The notes below the pieces were generated by a model. The model was not told where the DNA came from. It saw nothing but the letters and a program-made list of their open reading frames with translations, and did no database searches. This document shows, piece by piece, positions 43,585 to 52,603 of a stretch of DNA of 64,000 nt (position 1 is the first letter of the stretch; each line of letters starts with the position of its first letter). The stretch is taken from assembly GCA_963783445.1 (NCBI GenBank), contig CAWANP010000006.1, forward strand, positions 1 to 64,000, in the 5' to 3' direction. A program made the position numbers and the translations under genes. The stretch comes from CAWANP01 sp963783445 (lineage in GTDB: Bacteria > Chloroflexota > Anaerolineae > JAAYZQ01).

Positions 43585-46500
43585 GTGAAGATTGGGAAGA
43601 GTATTCTCATTGGCCTGGCAGCAGTCTTGGTCTTGGCTGCGGCCGCTGGCCTGGTACTGGCCTCCGACGCCTCTCCTACTGAAGAACCGGCGAGTTCCCC
43701 CTTCTTTAATGCCACATTGCAGCAAGCTGTAGATGAGTTGGACGGAAAAGCGAGGGCCGCTCGGGCTGCGGCCCAGGTTTCCCCGACCCAGCACTACACC
43801 ACCGATCCAAAGCTCTGGCCTCAGTGCGAGTTTGGTTTCACGCGTGACCTGATTCAGTGGCCGGGCTGCCACTATACGAGTGACCCCAACAACCCCAAGT
43901 GGAGCTGCGGCCCTGAGGATCCCCCTTGGCCGACCAAAGACTATACCTGGGATAGTGAACTCTGGCCCAAGCAATGCGGGAAGGAACTCACCCAGGATCC
44001 TGGCTTCTGGTGCGAGCCGACTTGGACGCGCGATCCAGGGAAATTCCCCCAGTGTAGCTCCGACTATACCTCAAATCCCGAGGCGCTGAATTGGTGCCAG
44101 CCCCGCTATACCTGGGATCCCGAACAGTGGGCGAACTGCCCTACTGAGCCACCCTTCTATACTGAGGACAGCAGACTTTGGAAAGAGTGTGATGCGGACG
44201 AATACACCAGCGACCCCTACCGCTGGAGCGAGTGTCACTTTACGTCGGACCCAAGAAATCCGGACTGCATCGAACGACCCTTCCCAACGCAGGACTATAC
44301 CAGCAATCCCTTGACCTGGAAAGAGTGCGATCCAAGCTTCACCTGGGATCCAACCCAGGTGCCGTGTGAGGATCCCAAATACACCTCTAGCGATGCGTGG
44401 CCCTGGTGTGTCGATCCGGGCTACACCACCAACGCGGTTGAGTGGAACCTCTGTCACTTCACCTCTGATCCGAGGACGTGGCCGGATGCCTGCGGCGAGC
44501 CGTACCCGACCAAAGACTTTACCTGGGACAGCAAGCTCTGGCCCAAGTCCTGTGGCCCGGAGCTGACCTACGACCAGAACTTCTGGTGTGACCCGCGCTA
44601 TACCACCGAACCAGGCGTGTGGCCCTGGTGTGATCCGGCATGGACGTGGGATGCAGGGCAGGTCCAGTGTGCGCCCGGCTACACTAAGGATCCTGAAAGC
44701 TGGAAGGAGTGCCGTGAGGGCTTGTTTACGCAGGATGCGGAGGTCTGGCCAGAGTGCAAGTACTACACCGGCGATGCCCGCGTCTGGCCCGAATGCCACT
44801 ATACCTCCGAGCCTGGCCTGTGGAAGGCTTGCGACGAAGATCCGCCCTTTGCCACCAGGGACTATACGACCGATGCCGCGCTGTGGCCCGAGTGCGAATA
44901 CCCTCCCGAGTTCACGACGGACCCGACAGGCTGGCCCGAGTGTCACTATACCTATGATGCTCCACTTTGGGCAGAATGTGAGCCTGTTCCTGGGGATGCC
45001 TCTGATCTGGGCGATGCCCCGGATAGCACCAACCATGTTGGTACCGCCATGACGGCCTATCCTGCGGGCGGGCCGCCGGGCGTTGGTGCCCGGTATCCTA
45101 CGGTCTTTGATCCCCTGACCGGTTTGCCCAAGGGCCCACTGCACGTGCAGCCACGGGCCGACTCCTGGTTGGGAGAGCGTGTGACCCTGGAGAAGGATGC
45201 CGACCAGTTGCCAGACGAAGACGCCGTGACCAATATCGACCCGAGGCCCGACACGCCCGATCGAGACAAGGCCGATGATGGTGTGAAGGTTCCCGTGCCG
45301 GCGCCTCACTGTGTGCGTACTGTGTTCAAGTACACCGTCACCATCGCAGCGGGAGCGCCCAAGGTCGACCGCTACGTCAATGTTTGGTTTGACTGGAACC
45401 GCGATGGCGACTGGGAGGATGCCTTCAAGTGCGCCAAGTCTGGGGATGCGCCCGAATGGGCGGTGCAGAACCAGGTGCTCACCCTGGGTCCAGGTACCTA
45501 TGTGTTAGAAACGCCGGCCTACCTGCCCTGGAATCCTCTGGGAGCAAATATCGATGAGATCTGGATGCGTGTGTCCCTGGCTGACCAGGCGGCTCCCCGC
45601 TCCCCCGTGACCAGCCTGGCCGATGGGCGTGGCCCGGACGCTGGCTACAAGTACGGCGAAACCGAAGACTACTACTTTCAGCCATCCTGTCCCAAGCCTG
45701 TAGCCGACTTTGTCTGGGACCCGACGACTATCTGTACCAACCAACCTGTCTCCTTCCTGGATGCCTCCACAAGTGCGCTTCCCCTGACCTGGTCCTGGGA
45801 CTTTGATGGTCTGGGTACCAGCACTCTGCAGAACCCGACCTTTACCTTCACCAGCGCTGGAACCTATTCCGTGAGTCTGACGGCAAGCAACGCCTGTGGG
45901 CCAGACACAAAAACCAAGAGAGTGACCGTAATCGACTGCCCGGACCAGGATCCCGACTATGACATCTACATGAAGGACACTCTCACCGATGACGGTACGG
46001 TTCCCAGCAGTCCTCCCCGGTGGATGAGCCCGGACATTTGGGCTCGTAACGATCATGACTGCACGCAGACTGACCACCAGAACCCCATCGCTGGTACCAC
46101 GACGACGATCTGTGTCCGGGTGCGCAATCGCCTGACCACAACAGTGGACGATATCACCGTCAACGTCTACTATGCCAGCGCAGCCCTGAGCCTCACCTGG
46201 CCAGGCGGCTTTAGCCCCCTAGGAAATGTCACGATTCCCAGCCTGGCCGGCGGCGCCGTGACGGTCGAGTCCGTCTCATGGACCGTTCCCGGCATTGCCG
46301 GCCACTTCTGCCTATTGGCGCGGGCCGATGCACCCAATGATCCTGTCGGGAGTGGATTTGACACGGTGGTACCCGTTGATGAGGTGCTGAACAACAACAA
46401 CATCGTGCAGAAGAACCTCGGCATCGTGGACTATCCCGAAGTGACCCGTTGTGGCTTCTCCAGTACATCTAAGTACACAGATACCATCTCCTTCGATGCA

Positions 46501-46866
46501 GTCAATCCGCTGGGGTCAACAACAGACGTGGACCTTGGGTTTGCGAGCACCGATTTCCCGTTGGGCAGTGGCCAAGTGATCGTGGACCCTGGCAGCCTCT
46601 GGAACGATTGGACCACGTTGACCAACTTTGTCGAGTCAGGGACCACGCTCGTGCTAACCGGCTTCCCGGCTAGCATGAACGGCGTCGAGATGGCTGCTCA
46701 CGAGGTAGCTACGATATCGATGACTGTCACGGCCGAGATCGATAAAAAGTTCTCCATTGTGGTCACAGAGAAAGTGGGGGACAAGGAGGTGGGTGGCAAC
46801 ACCTACGTGCGCGACCTGCCTGACTGCCTGTACCTGCCGGTCATCATGAGACAGTCGAAACCGTGA
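43585..46866 (+). CDS. Giant secreted Trp/Cys-repeat protein with GEVED and PKD domains
   Basis: A 1093-residue exported protein. GTG 43585 follows AAAGGAG. Signal peptide: SILIGLAAVLVLAAAAGLVL. Residues about 68-470 hold some 27 short repeats of the form aromatic-T-x-D-P-x-x-W-P-x-C (HYTTDPKLWPQC, EYTSDPYRWSEC, EFTTDPTGWPEC). Longer blocks are duplicated too (around 90-160 and 290-360). Then a GEVED-type domain (DLGDAPDS, WFDWNRDGDWED, YGETEDYYF), a PKD domain (WSWDFDGLGTSTLQNPTFTF) and CARDB-like C-terminal domains ending CLYLPVIMRQSKP. There is no membrane anchor. The repeats could be disulfide-linked or metal-binding. I know no named family for them. The gene is monocistronic. Confidence 0.85.
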   Translation: MKIGKSILIGLAAVLVLAAAAGLVLASDASPTEEPASSPFFNATLQQAVDELDGKARAARAAAQVSPTQHYTTDPKLWPQCEFGFTRDLIQWPGCHYTSDPNNPKWSCGPEDPPWPTKDYTWDSELWPKQCGKELTQDPGFWCEPTWTRDPGKFPQCSSDYTSNPEALNWCQPRYTWDPEQWANCPTEPPFYTEDSRLWKECDADEYTSDPYRWSECHFTSDPRNPDCIERPFPTQDYTSNPLTWKECDPSFTWDPTQVPCEDPKYTSSDAWPWCVDPGYTTNAVEWNLCHFTSDPRTWPDACGEPYPTKDFTWDSKLWPKSCGPELTYDQNFWCDPRYTTEPGVWPWCDPAWTWDAGQVQCAPGYTKDPESWKECREGLFTQDAEVWPECKYYTGDARVWPECHYTSEPGLWKACDEDPPFATRDYTTDAALWPECEYPPEFTTDPTGWPECHYTYDAPLWAECEPVPGDASDLGDAPDSTNHVGTAMTAYPAGGPPGVGARYPTVFDPLTGLPKGPLHVQPRADSWLGERVTLEKDADQLPDEDAVTNIDPRPDTPDRDKADDGVKVPVPAPHCVRTVFKYTVTIAAGAPKVDRYVNVWFDWNRDGDWEDAFKCAKSGDAPEWAVQNQVLTLGPGTYVLETPAYLPWNPLGANIDEIWMRVSLADQAAPRSPVTSLADGRGPDAGYKYGETEDYYFQPSCPKPVADFVWDPTTICTNQPVSFLDASTSALPLTWSWDFDGLGTSTLQNPTFTFTSAGTYSVSLTASNACGPDTKTKRVTVIDCPDQDPDYDIYMKDTLTDDGTVPSSPPRWMSPDIWARNDHDCTQTDHQNPIAGTTTTICVRVRNRLTTTVDDITVNVYYASAALSLTWPGGFSPLGNVTIPSLAGGAVTVESVSWTVPGIAGHFCLLARADAPNDPVGSGFDTVVPVDEVLNNNNIVQKNLGIVDYPEVTRCGFSSTSKYTDTISFDAVNPLGSTTDVDLGFASTDFPLGSGQVIVDPGSLWNDWTTLTNFVESGTTLVLTGFPASMNGVEMAAHEVATISMTVTAEIDKKFSIVVTEKVGDKEVGGNTYVRDLPDCLYLPVIMRQSKP

Positions 46867-46910
46867 TCAGGGGAGGGATCCCTGGTCTCTGGTCTTGAGG
46901 TATGACAAAA

Positions 46911-46946
46911 AACAGCCACCGGATGCACGATCCGGTGGCTGTTTTC
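46911..46946. terminator. Bidirectional terminator
   Basis: AACAGCCACCGGAT (46911-46924) pairs perfectly with ATCCGGTGGCTGTT (46930-46943), 5-base loop, A-run before and T-run after. It serves the repeat-protein gene and the SDR gene on the other strand. Confidence 0.92.
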
Positions 46947-46954
46947 TGCACCGC

Positions 46955-47707
46955 TCATATTTGGCTGGCCAGCCCCCCCGCTATCTCGCCGCCGTCGATC
47001 ACAAAGGACTGCCCGGTGATAAAGCCAGCATCGTCAGAGGCCAGGAAGGCAAAGAGCGCGGCCACGTCCTCGGGACGGCCCAGCTTGTTCAGCGGCAGCT
47101 TGCTGGCGAAGGCTTGTTGCATCTCCAGCGTGTACTCGGCTTCCTGCATGGGCGTCAGGATAAAGCCGGGGCAGACAGCATTCACTCGTACAGCAGGCCC
47201 CAGTTCTAGCGCCATGGAACGGGTGAGCTCGATGACGCCGGCCTTGGATGCGTTATAGTCAGCATAGTACGGGTAGCCCATCAGACCATTGGTCGAGCCC
47301 ATGTTCAGGATGACGCCGCCCTCTCCCGCCCGCATCCGGCGCGCTGCTTGCTGGGCGACATAGAATACACCATTCATGTTGACGTCGATCACCCTGCGCC
47401 ATTCCTCGGGCGTGATCTCGGCAAAGGGGTGGCGGATGCTGATCCCGGCGTTGTTTATGAGGATGTCCAGTCCCCCAACCATACCGTCGAGTTCGTCAAA
47501 GGCTCGGGCCACGTCCTCGGGCTCTGCGACATCGGCTTTGATGCTGCCGCTCAAGGCAAGGTCACCCTCCAGCTGGCTGAGGCTGTCACTGTCGCGATCC
47601 AGCACGACCACCCGGCACCCTTCCTCCAGAAAACGGATCAGCTGTTGCCCTGCCGATACCACCCGCTCCGCCCGTGATCAGGACGCGCTTGTTTTCAATC
47701 CACGCAT
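46955..47707 (-). CDS. Short-chain dehydrogenase/reductase, frameshifted near the start
   Basis: About 250 residues when repaired. AAGGAGAAGCCC precedes ATG 47707. The cofactor loop NKRVLITGGAGGIGRATA is present but out of frame with both the ATG and the rest, so one base is missing near 47690 and one extra lies near 47650. The body is intact: DILINNAGISIRH, catalytic Ser in LNMGSTNG, YADYNASKAGV with Tyr and Lys, and CPGFILTPM. Substrate unknown. Downstream of the hydroxyproline dehydratase gene, it may act on a related oxo or hydroxy acid. Confidence 0.85.
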
Positions 47708-47797
47708 GGGCTTCTCCTTGCCGTATCTTGGTCCGTCTTGTGCGCCTCCTGTCCCAGAAACGCTGTCTATCCGTCTCTGGTCCTTCGTTGCTCTCCC

Positions 47798-48835
47798 TCA
47801 GCGCAACACAAAGCCATCGCGCTGGGGATCGTCCGGATCGATCAGGAACTCGTGCCGCCCGGTGATGTGCGCCGAGCCTTCGATCTCCGGAATGAGGGCT
47901 GGGTATGAACCAAAGGTCGTCTTTTCCACGATCCGGCCCCGAAAACGGGTACCAATGATGCTCTCAACGACCATGGTCTCGCCCGGGTCGATCTCCCCAC
48001 GCGCATGGTGGATGGCCAGCCGGCCGCTGACGCCCGTACCCGTGGGGCAGCGATCCACCTCACCCTCGGCAAAGACACAGACGTTGCGGCTGTGGGCTCC
48101 CTTGCCCAGAGGCGGTCCCACAAAGATCGTACCATAGAGAAAGCTGAGGTCGTCTTCAAAGGGATGTGGGATGGGCCGGCTGGCCATGATCGCCCGCTTG
48201 ATGGCGACTCCCTTTTCGATGATGGGCCGGAAATCCTCCGGCGTGCAGGTCAAGCCCACATCTGCCGCCTGGACGTAGGCATAGAATGCGCCGCCAAAGG
48301 CCAGGTCGTAGCGTACCTCGCCCAGGCCCGGCACGAATACGGTCTCGTCCAGGGCCAGGACAAAGGAGGCGACGTTATGAAATCGGACGCTGGTCACCTG
48401 CCCGCGGACAATCTGTGCGTGGGCCGTAACCAGCCCGGCCGGAGTGTCGATCCTGATGGTCGTCTCGGGCGCCGCCATGGGCAGCAGGCCGGTTTCCAGG
48501 GCTACCTTGGTGATGGCGATAATGCCGTGCCCGCACATGGTGCTGTAGCCCTCGTTGTGCATAAAGAGCACGCCGATGTCGGCACCGGGGCTGACGGGCG
48601 GCGTGACGATGCAGCCATACATGTCGGCGTGGCCCCGCGGCTCCCACATGAGCGCGGTACGCAGGTGGTCCAGATTCTCTCTGGCGTAACGCCGGCGTGC
48701 CAGAATGGTGTCGCCTTGTAGCTCAGGATAGCCGCCGGTGATGACCCGGAAGGGTTCGCCCCCGGTATGGGCGTCAATGGTGGTGATCCGGAGCCAGTGC
48801 TCCGGGGGTCTCCACTTTTTCATTTTGCTGAGCAT
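47798..48835 (-). CDS. Trans-3-hydroxy-L-proline dehydratase (proline racemase superfamily)
   Basis: 345 residues from ATG 48835, picked because GGGGAGG lies 4 bases before it; the open frame extends to 48886. The first catalytic site is YSTMCGHGIIAI with the base Cys. The second reads DRCPTGTGVSGRLA: Thr replaces the Cys found in proline racemase and 4-hydroxyproline epimerase. Thr at this place is the mark of trans-3-hydroxy-L-proline dehydratases, which give pyrroline-2-carboxylate. DAHTGGEPFRV is the N-terminal family motif. It sits between two SDR genes in a catabolic cluster. No pyrroline-carboxylate reductase is visible. Confidence 0.85.
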   Translation of the reverse strand: MLSKMKKWRPPEHWLRITTIDAHTGGEPFRVITGGYPELQGDTILARRRYARENLDHLRTALMWEPRGHADMYGCIVTPPVSPGADIGVLFMHNEGYSTMCGHGIIAITKVALETGLLPMAAPETTIRIDTPAGLVTAHAQIVRGQVTSVRFHNVASFVLALDETVFVPGLGEVRYDLAFGGAFYAYVQAADVGLTCTPEDFRPIIEKGVAIKRAIMASRPIPHPFEDDLSFLYGTIFVGPPLGKGAHSRNVCVFAEGEVDRCPTGTGVSGRLAIHHARGEIDPGETMVVESIIGTRFRGRIVEKTTFGSYPALIPEIEGSAHITGRHEFLIDPDDPQRDGFVLR

Positions 48836-48930
48836 ACTGCCTCCCCACTTGGACCTCGGAGGGTTCCGACGATCCACAGGCTTCACGATCAGATCCTACC
48901 AACGGGTTCGTAGATTCCAGAGGCTGGCGG

Positions 48931-49692
48931 TTAGCCGGCCAGCCCGCCGCCATCCACCACCAGGGCGGTACCGGTGACAAAAGATGCGGCATCGCTGGCA
49001 AGGTACAGGGCCGCCTGGGCAATGTCTTCTGGCCGGCCGATGCGCCGCAAAGGCCGCTCGGCCGCTTCGACCAGGAACTCTTTATCCGGCTGCCCAAGCT
49101 GCCGTGCCTCGTTGCGAAGCATGGGGGTGTCGGTGTCTCCAGGACAGATGCAGTTGACGCGGATGTTCTGCGGGCCATGATCCAGGGCCATGGCCCGGGT
49201 CATGTTCACTACAGCCCCCTTGGAGGCGCAGTAGGACACTGCGTTGCGCCCGCCAACCAGCCCCCAACCGGAAGCAGTGTTGATGATGGCGCCTCCGCCA
49301 GCCTCAACCATCACGGGGATGGCAGACTGGCTCAGCAAAAAGATCGATTTGACGTTCACGGCCATGACCCGGTCCCACTCTTCCTCAGTGATGTCCAGAA
49401 TGGTGGTACGCCGGATGATGCCCGCGTTGTTTAGCAGGATGTCCAATCGCCCAAAAGCAGTCACGGTCTGCTCGACTGCGTGCCGACAGTCATCTGCACG
49501 TGTAACGTCACAATGCACAAAAATGCCCTGGCCGCCTCGGGCCAGGATCTCCTGTACGACGGCTTGCCCGGCGGCCTCATCCAGATCCGCGACGGAGACG
49601 GCTGCTCCTTCGGCGGCGAACAGCAGGGCCATCGCCCGGCCGATGCCTGATCCGCCGCCGGTGACAAGGGCGACCTGTTGTTTCAGTATCAT
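48931..49692 (-). CDS. Short-chain dehydrogenase/reductase (FabG-like)
   Basis: 253 residues from ATG 49692 behind AAGGAGAG; seven more codons are open upstream. Complete classical SDR: VALVTGGGSGIGRAMAL, ADLDEAAG with an acidic residue favouring NAD, LLNNAGII, NTASGWGLVGG with Ser, YCASKGAVVNM with Tyr and Lys, and NCICPGDTDTPM. The exact substrate is open. It is the gene directly upstream of the hydroxyproline dehydratase. Confidence 0.92.
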   Translation of the reverse strand: MILKQQVALVTGGGSGIGRAMALLFAAEGAAVSVADLDEAAGQAVVQEILARGGQGIFVHCDVTRADDCRHAVEQTVTAFGRLDILLNNAGIIRRTTILDITEEEWDRVMAVNVKSIFLLSQSAIPVMVEAGGGAIINTASGWGLVGGRNAVSYCASKGAVVNMTRAMALDHGPQNIRVNCICPGDTDTPMLRNEARQLGQPDKEFLVEAAERPLRRIGRPEDIAQAALYLASDAASFVTGTALVVDGGGLAG

Positions 49693-49815
49693 AGTACTCT
49701 CCTTGGCATGCACCTTACGACCTGGTCACCGAAGCGCAGCAAACGTGCAGGGTTTATGAACCCACTCGCAGGATTCTGCAGCCTGCACCTTTATCTTCCT
49801 GCCTCAGACCTGCTC

Positions 49816-51024
49816 CTAAGCGCTTACCTTGCGGACGGCGCGCTCGTGATAGCCGGTGACGACGGTTACATAGCCGCTAAGTGCTTCATCCAGGGCCGGG
49901 TCGCCTGTGTCTACCCGCAGAGGCTTGCTGCCCAGCGCACTGAGCTTGTCCTTGGTACCCACGACGACAATGTTCTCCCATGGTCTGATCGTACCGTCCC
50001 CGCTGGAAAGGCTGGCGCCAGCTGCTTGGATCACTCTGGGACTGATCTGCTGGTTTCCCCGGCCAAAGATGAAGCCCTGACCGCCGATGAGGGTGACAAT
50101 GATCTTGGCCTGGCCATCCCCGTCCAGCAGCTCAAGAAGCTCCGTTTCGTTGGCATCCGCCTTGACCAGCCTCCCCCCTCTATCCCCTCGCGCATCGCTC
50201 GGCTGGCCTGGAAGACGTCCACGCCCAGCAATGTCTTCTCCAGCCCCAATTCGACGGCGATGGCCCGGGTTGTGGTCCCCGGACCGACGATATACAGACA
50301 GTCCTGCCTCCATCCGCTCCACGACATCCTCGGCGATGGCGGTCAATGAGCCGCTGCCGCCGATGCTGGCTGTCTTTTGGCTCTGTACCAGGCTGGTCCG
50401 GAACGGGATCTTTAGGTAGCCATAGAGCTTGGCCGAGACTGTGCCCGCGCGGAAAGCCTCCTCGTTTATGTCCATGACCTCGGCCTCCTGGAGGCTGGTT
50501 ACCCGGCCCTGAAGGTACAGGGCCGCCAGGCTGCCCGCGCTGGCCGGGTTGGTGGCATAGACTGCGGAATGGATCTTGACCCCGGCCGGGATGCCGAGAG
50601 CGGGCAGCTCTTCGCCGATGGCCCGGTAGATGTCCCGGGCGGTGCCATCCCCGCCCGCAAAGAGCAAGAGATCGATGCCGGCGCGCTGCATCTCACGGGC
50701 AGCCTCTACGGTGTCCTGTGCTGTGGTTGCTCCCGATGCGATGCGGCCGATGACCGTGGGCTCAAAGCCGCTGGCCCTGGCTGCATTCTCCCCCATCTCA
50801 CCAGGATAGGTGATGAGATCCAGGTCTGGCACGGATCTGAGTTGCTCTAGAGCCTGAGCGGCGCGGCTCGATGCCTGGGGCTCAGCTCCCAGCTCCAGCG
50901 CCCTCTCCTGGATCTCGGCGCCATCGCTGCCTTTGAGCCCGACCCTGCCCCCGATCCCCGCCAGGGGATTGACAATCAGAACCCAGTTTGCTTGCGCCCA
51001 TTCTGCCTCTTGCCTATCGCCCAA
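49816..51024 (-). CDS. ATP-NAD/AcoX-type kinase with a compensated frameshift
   Basis: About 402 residues related to the ATP-NAD kinase/AcoX group (VLIVNPLAGIGGRVGLKGSD, LLLFAGGDGTARDIYRAIGE with the GGDGT motif, LGIPAGVKIHSAVYA). Between about 50297 and 50175 the frame reads nonsense (SGDHNPGHRRRIGAGED), while the next frame gives the expected YIVGPGTTTRAIAVELGLEK and GVDVFQASRAMREG. Two opposite one-base changes therefore flank this region. The end, IIVTLIGGQGFIFGRGNQQI, is normal. Likely substrate is NAD or a related dinucleotide. The gene overlaps the gcvPB end; the TTG start at 51024 is uncertain. Confidence 0.75.
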   Translation of the reverse strand: MGDRQEAEWAQANWVLIVNPLAGIGGRVGLKGSDGAEIQERALELGAEPQASSRAAQALEQLRSVPDLDLITYPGEMGENAARASGFEPTVIGRIASGATTAQDTVEAAREMQRAGIDLLLFAGGDGTARDIYRAIGEELPALGIPAGVKIHSAVYATNPASAGSLAALYLQGRVTSLQEAEVMDINEEAFRAGTVSAKLYGYLKIPFRTSLVQSQKTASIGGSGSLTAIAEDVVERMEAGLSVYRRSGDHNPGHRRRIGAGEDIAGRGRLPGQPSDARGDRGGRLVKADANETELLELLDGDGQAKIIVTLIGGQGFIFGRGNQQISPRVIQAAGASLSSGDGTIRPWENIVVVGTKDKLSALGSKPLRVDTGDPALDEALSGYVTVVTGYHERAVRKVSA

Positions 51025-52603
51025 GTTTCTTCTGATATGCCCGCCAGGTCACCGCCCAGCGAGCGGGATCATCCAGGGGATCGTGGTCCACCGTGTGGAT
51101 GGTGCTATTGTGCGGCGCAGTTCTGACCATCTCTGGATCGCGGTGCGCTTCCTCTGCGACGTGGGCCAGGATGCCGGCGTATTCGTCCAGCTCGTCCTTG
51201 GTATACGATTCGGTGGGCTCTAGTGTGCAGGGCTCGGGCACGACGAAGGGATGGTGGCTGGTCCAGTAGTGGATGCCAAAATCGGCCGCCCGCAGGCCAA
51301 TTTCCTCAGAGTGCACGCCCGTCTCTTCCGCCAATTCCTGCCAACTGTAGCGAACCTGCTCGATGCGGCGCTTGCCCTTGGCGTAAGGGGCGCTGGCGCC
51401 GGGGATCTCCAGAACCTTCTTCATCAGGTAGTTGTTGTTCAGGACAGCAATCTCGGCCACTTCCCGAAGGCCCTCAGCGCCAAGGCTCATGGCCCATGCG
51501 TAGGCCTTGAGGATGACGGTGGCGTTGCCGTACCAGGGACCGATCTTGCCTATGCTGTCGGGGCGATCATAGTCCAGATAGTAGCGCTCACCATCGTACT
51601 GGACGACAGGTACCGGCAGGAACCGGCTCAGTTCTTCGGACACGCCGGCGGCACCAGCGCCTGGGCCGCCGCAGCCGTGGGGCGTGGAGAAGGTCTTGTG
51701 CAGGTTAAAGTGGCAGAGGTCAAAGCCGGCATCCCTCGCCCGGGTGATGCCCAGGATCCCGTTGGCGTTGGCTTGATCGTAGCAGCATAACCCTCCCGCC
51801 TGGTGCACCACGTCCACAAATTCGGCAATGCGGGGACCATAGATGCCGGTATCCTCGGGGTTGGTGATGAAAAGCGCCGCTGTCCGGTCCGATACGGCCG
51901 CTCTCAGCGCTGCCAGATCCGGGTATCCGTCGGCATCGGGATAGAGGGTGATGACTTTGTATCCGGCGGTACGGGCGCAGGCGGCGTTGGAAGGATGGGA
52001 GAAAATGGTTGTGATCACTTCGTCCCGTTGGTCTTTTTCCCCGCGGGACTCGTGGTAGGCCCGGACGATAGAGACGTTGGTATAGATGGCGGTCGACCCG
52101 GCGCCCGGCTGCAGCGAGAAGCGGCTCATGCCCGAGATTTCTTTGAGAATACCCTCAAAGCGATGCATGATCTCCAGCATTCCCTGCACCGTCTCATCAT
52201 CCTGCAGGGGGTGGAGTTCCGTCGCCTTTGGGGATCTGGCCAGTTGATCGTTGATCTTGGGGCTGTACTTCATGGTACAGGTGCCCTGGCCGACGTCAAT
52301 GTTCAGGTCGGCGCCCAGATTCTCTTGGGACAGCCGCACATAGTGTCTCAGTACCTGCGGCTGGCCAAGCTCGGGCAGGGCTGGAGCCTGCTTCCGGCGC
52401 ATGCCCTCGGGGAGGGTAGCAAGGACGTCCCCGACCTCGTCTCTGATCCCCTGTTCCACCTCGGGTACCAGGATGCCCCGCTGCCCTTTCTGGCTCAACT
52501 CAAAAATGACGGGTTCATCCCACTTGGCTTGGTGGTACCGCCGGAGGTTCAGTTTCCCATTGGTGAATCTGTGGGCGCTGATGTCAACGATGTCTTGGCT
52601 CAT
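51014..52603 (-). CDS. gcvPB: Glycine dehydrogenase (decarboxylating) subunit 2
   Basis: 529 residues, the PLP-binding half of the two-part P protein of the glycine cleavage system. The lysine is in DLCHFNLHKTFSTPHGCGGP. Other marks are CTMKYSPKIND, SLQPGAGSTAIYTN, and WTSHHPFVVPEPCTLEPTES. ATGA overlap with gcvPA shows coupled translation. It works with GcvT and GcvH; gcvT lies at 61.6 kb and gcvH is not in the window. Confidence 0.96.
   Translation of the reverse strand: MSQDIVDISAHRFTNGKLNLRRYHQAKWDEPVIFELSQKGQRGILVPEVEQGIRDEVGDVLATLPEGMRRKQAPALPELGQPQVLRHYVRLSQENLGADLNIDVGQGTCTMKYSPKINDQLARSPKATELHPLQDDETVQGMLEIMHRFEGILKEISGMSRFSLQPGAGSTAIYTNVSIVRAYHESRGEKDQRDEVITTIFSHPSNAACARTAGYKVITLYPDADGYPDLAALRAAVSDRTAALFITNPEDTGIYGPRIAEFVDVVHQAGGLCCYDQANANGILGITRARDAGFDLCHFNLHKTFSTPHGCGGPGAGAAGVSEELSRFLPVPVVQYDGERYYLDYDRPDSIGKIGPWYGNATVILKAYAWAMSLGAEGLREVAEIAVLNNNYLMKKVLEIPGASAPYAKGKRRIEQVRYSWQELAEETGVHSEEIGLRAADFGIHYWTSHHPFVVPEPCTLEPTESYTKDELDEYAGILAHVAEEAHRDPEMVRTAPHNSTIHTVDHDPLDDPARWAVTWRAYQKKLGR

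Noticed and set aside
44071..45309. 412-codon minus-strand open frame opposite the Trp/Cys repeats
   Set aside because: Repetitive Gly/Val/Ile-rich shadow of the repeat codons. The plus-strand gene has a consensus promoter, signal peptide and known domains.
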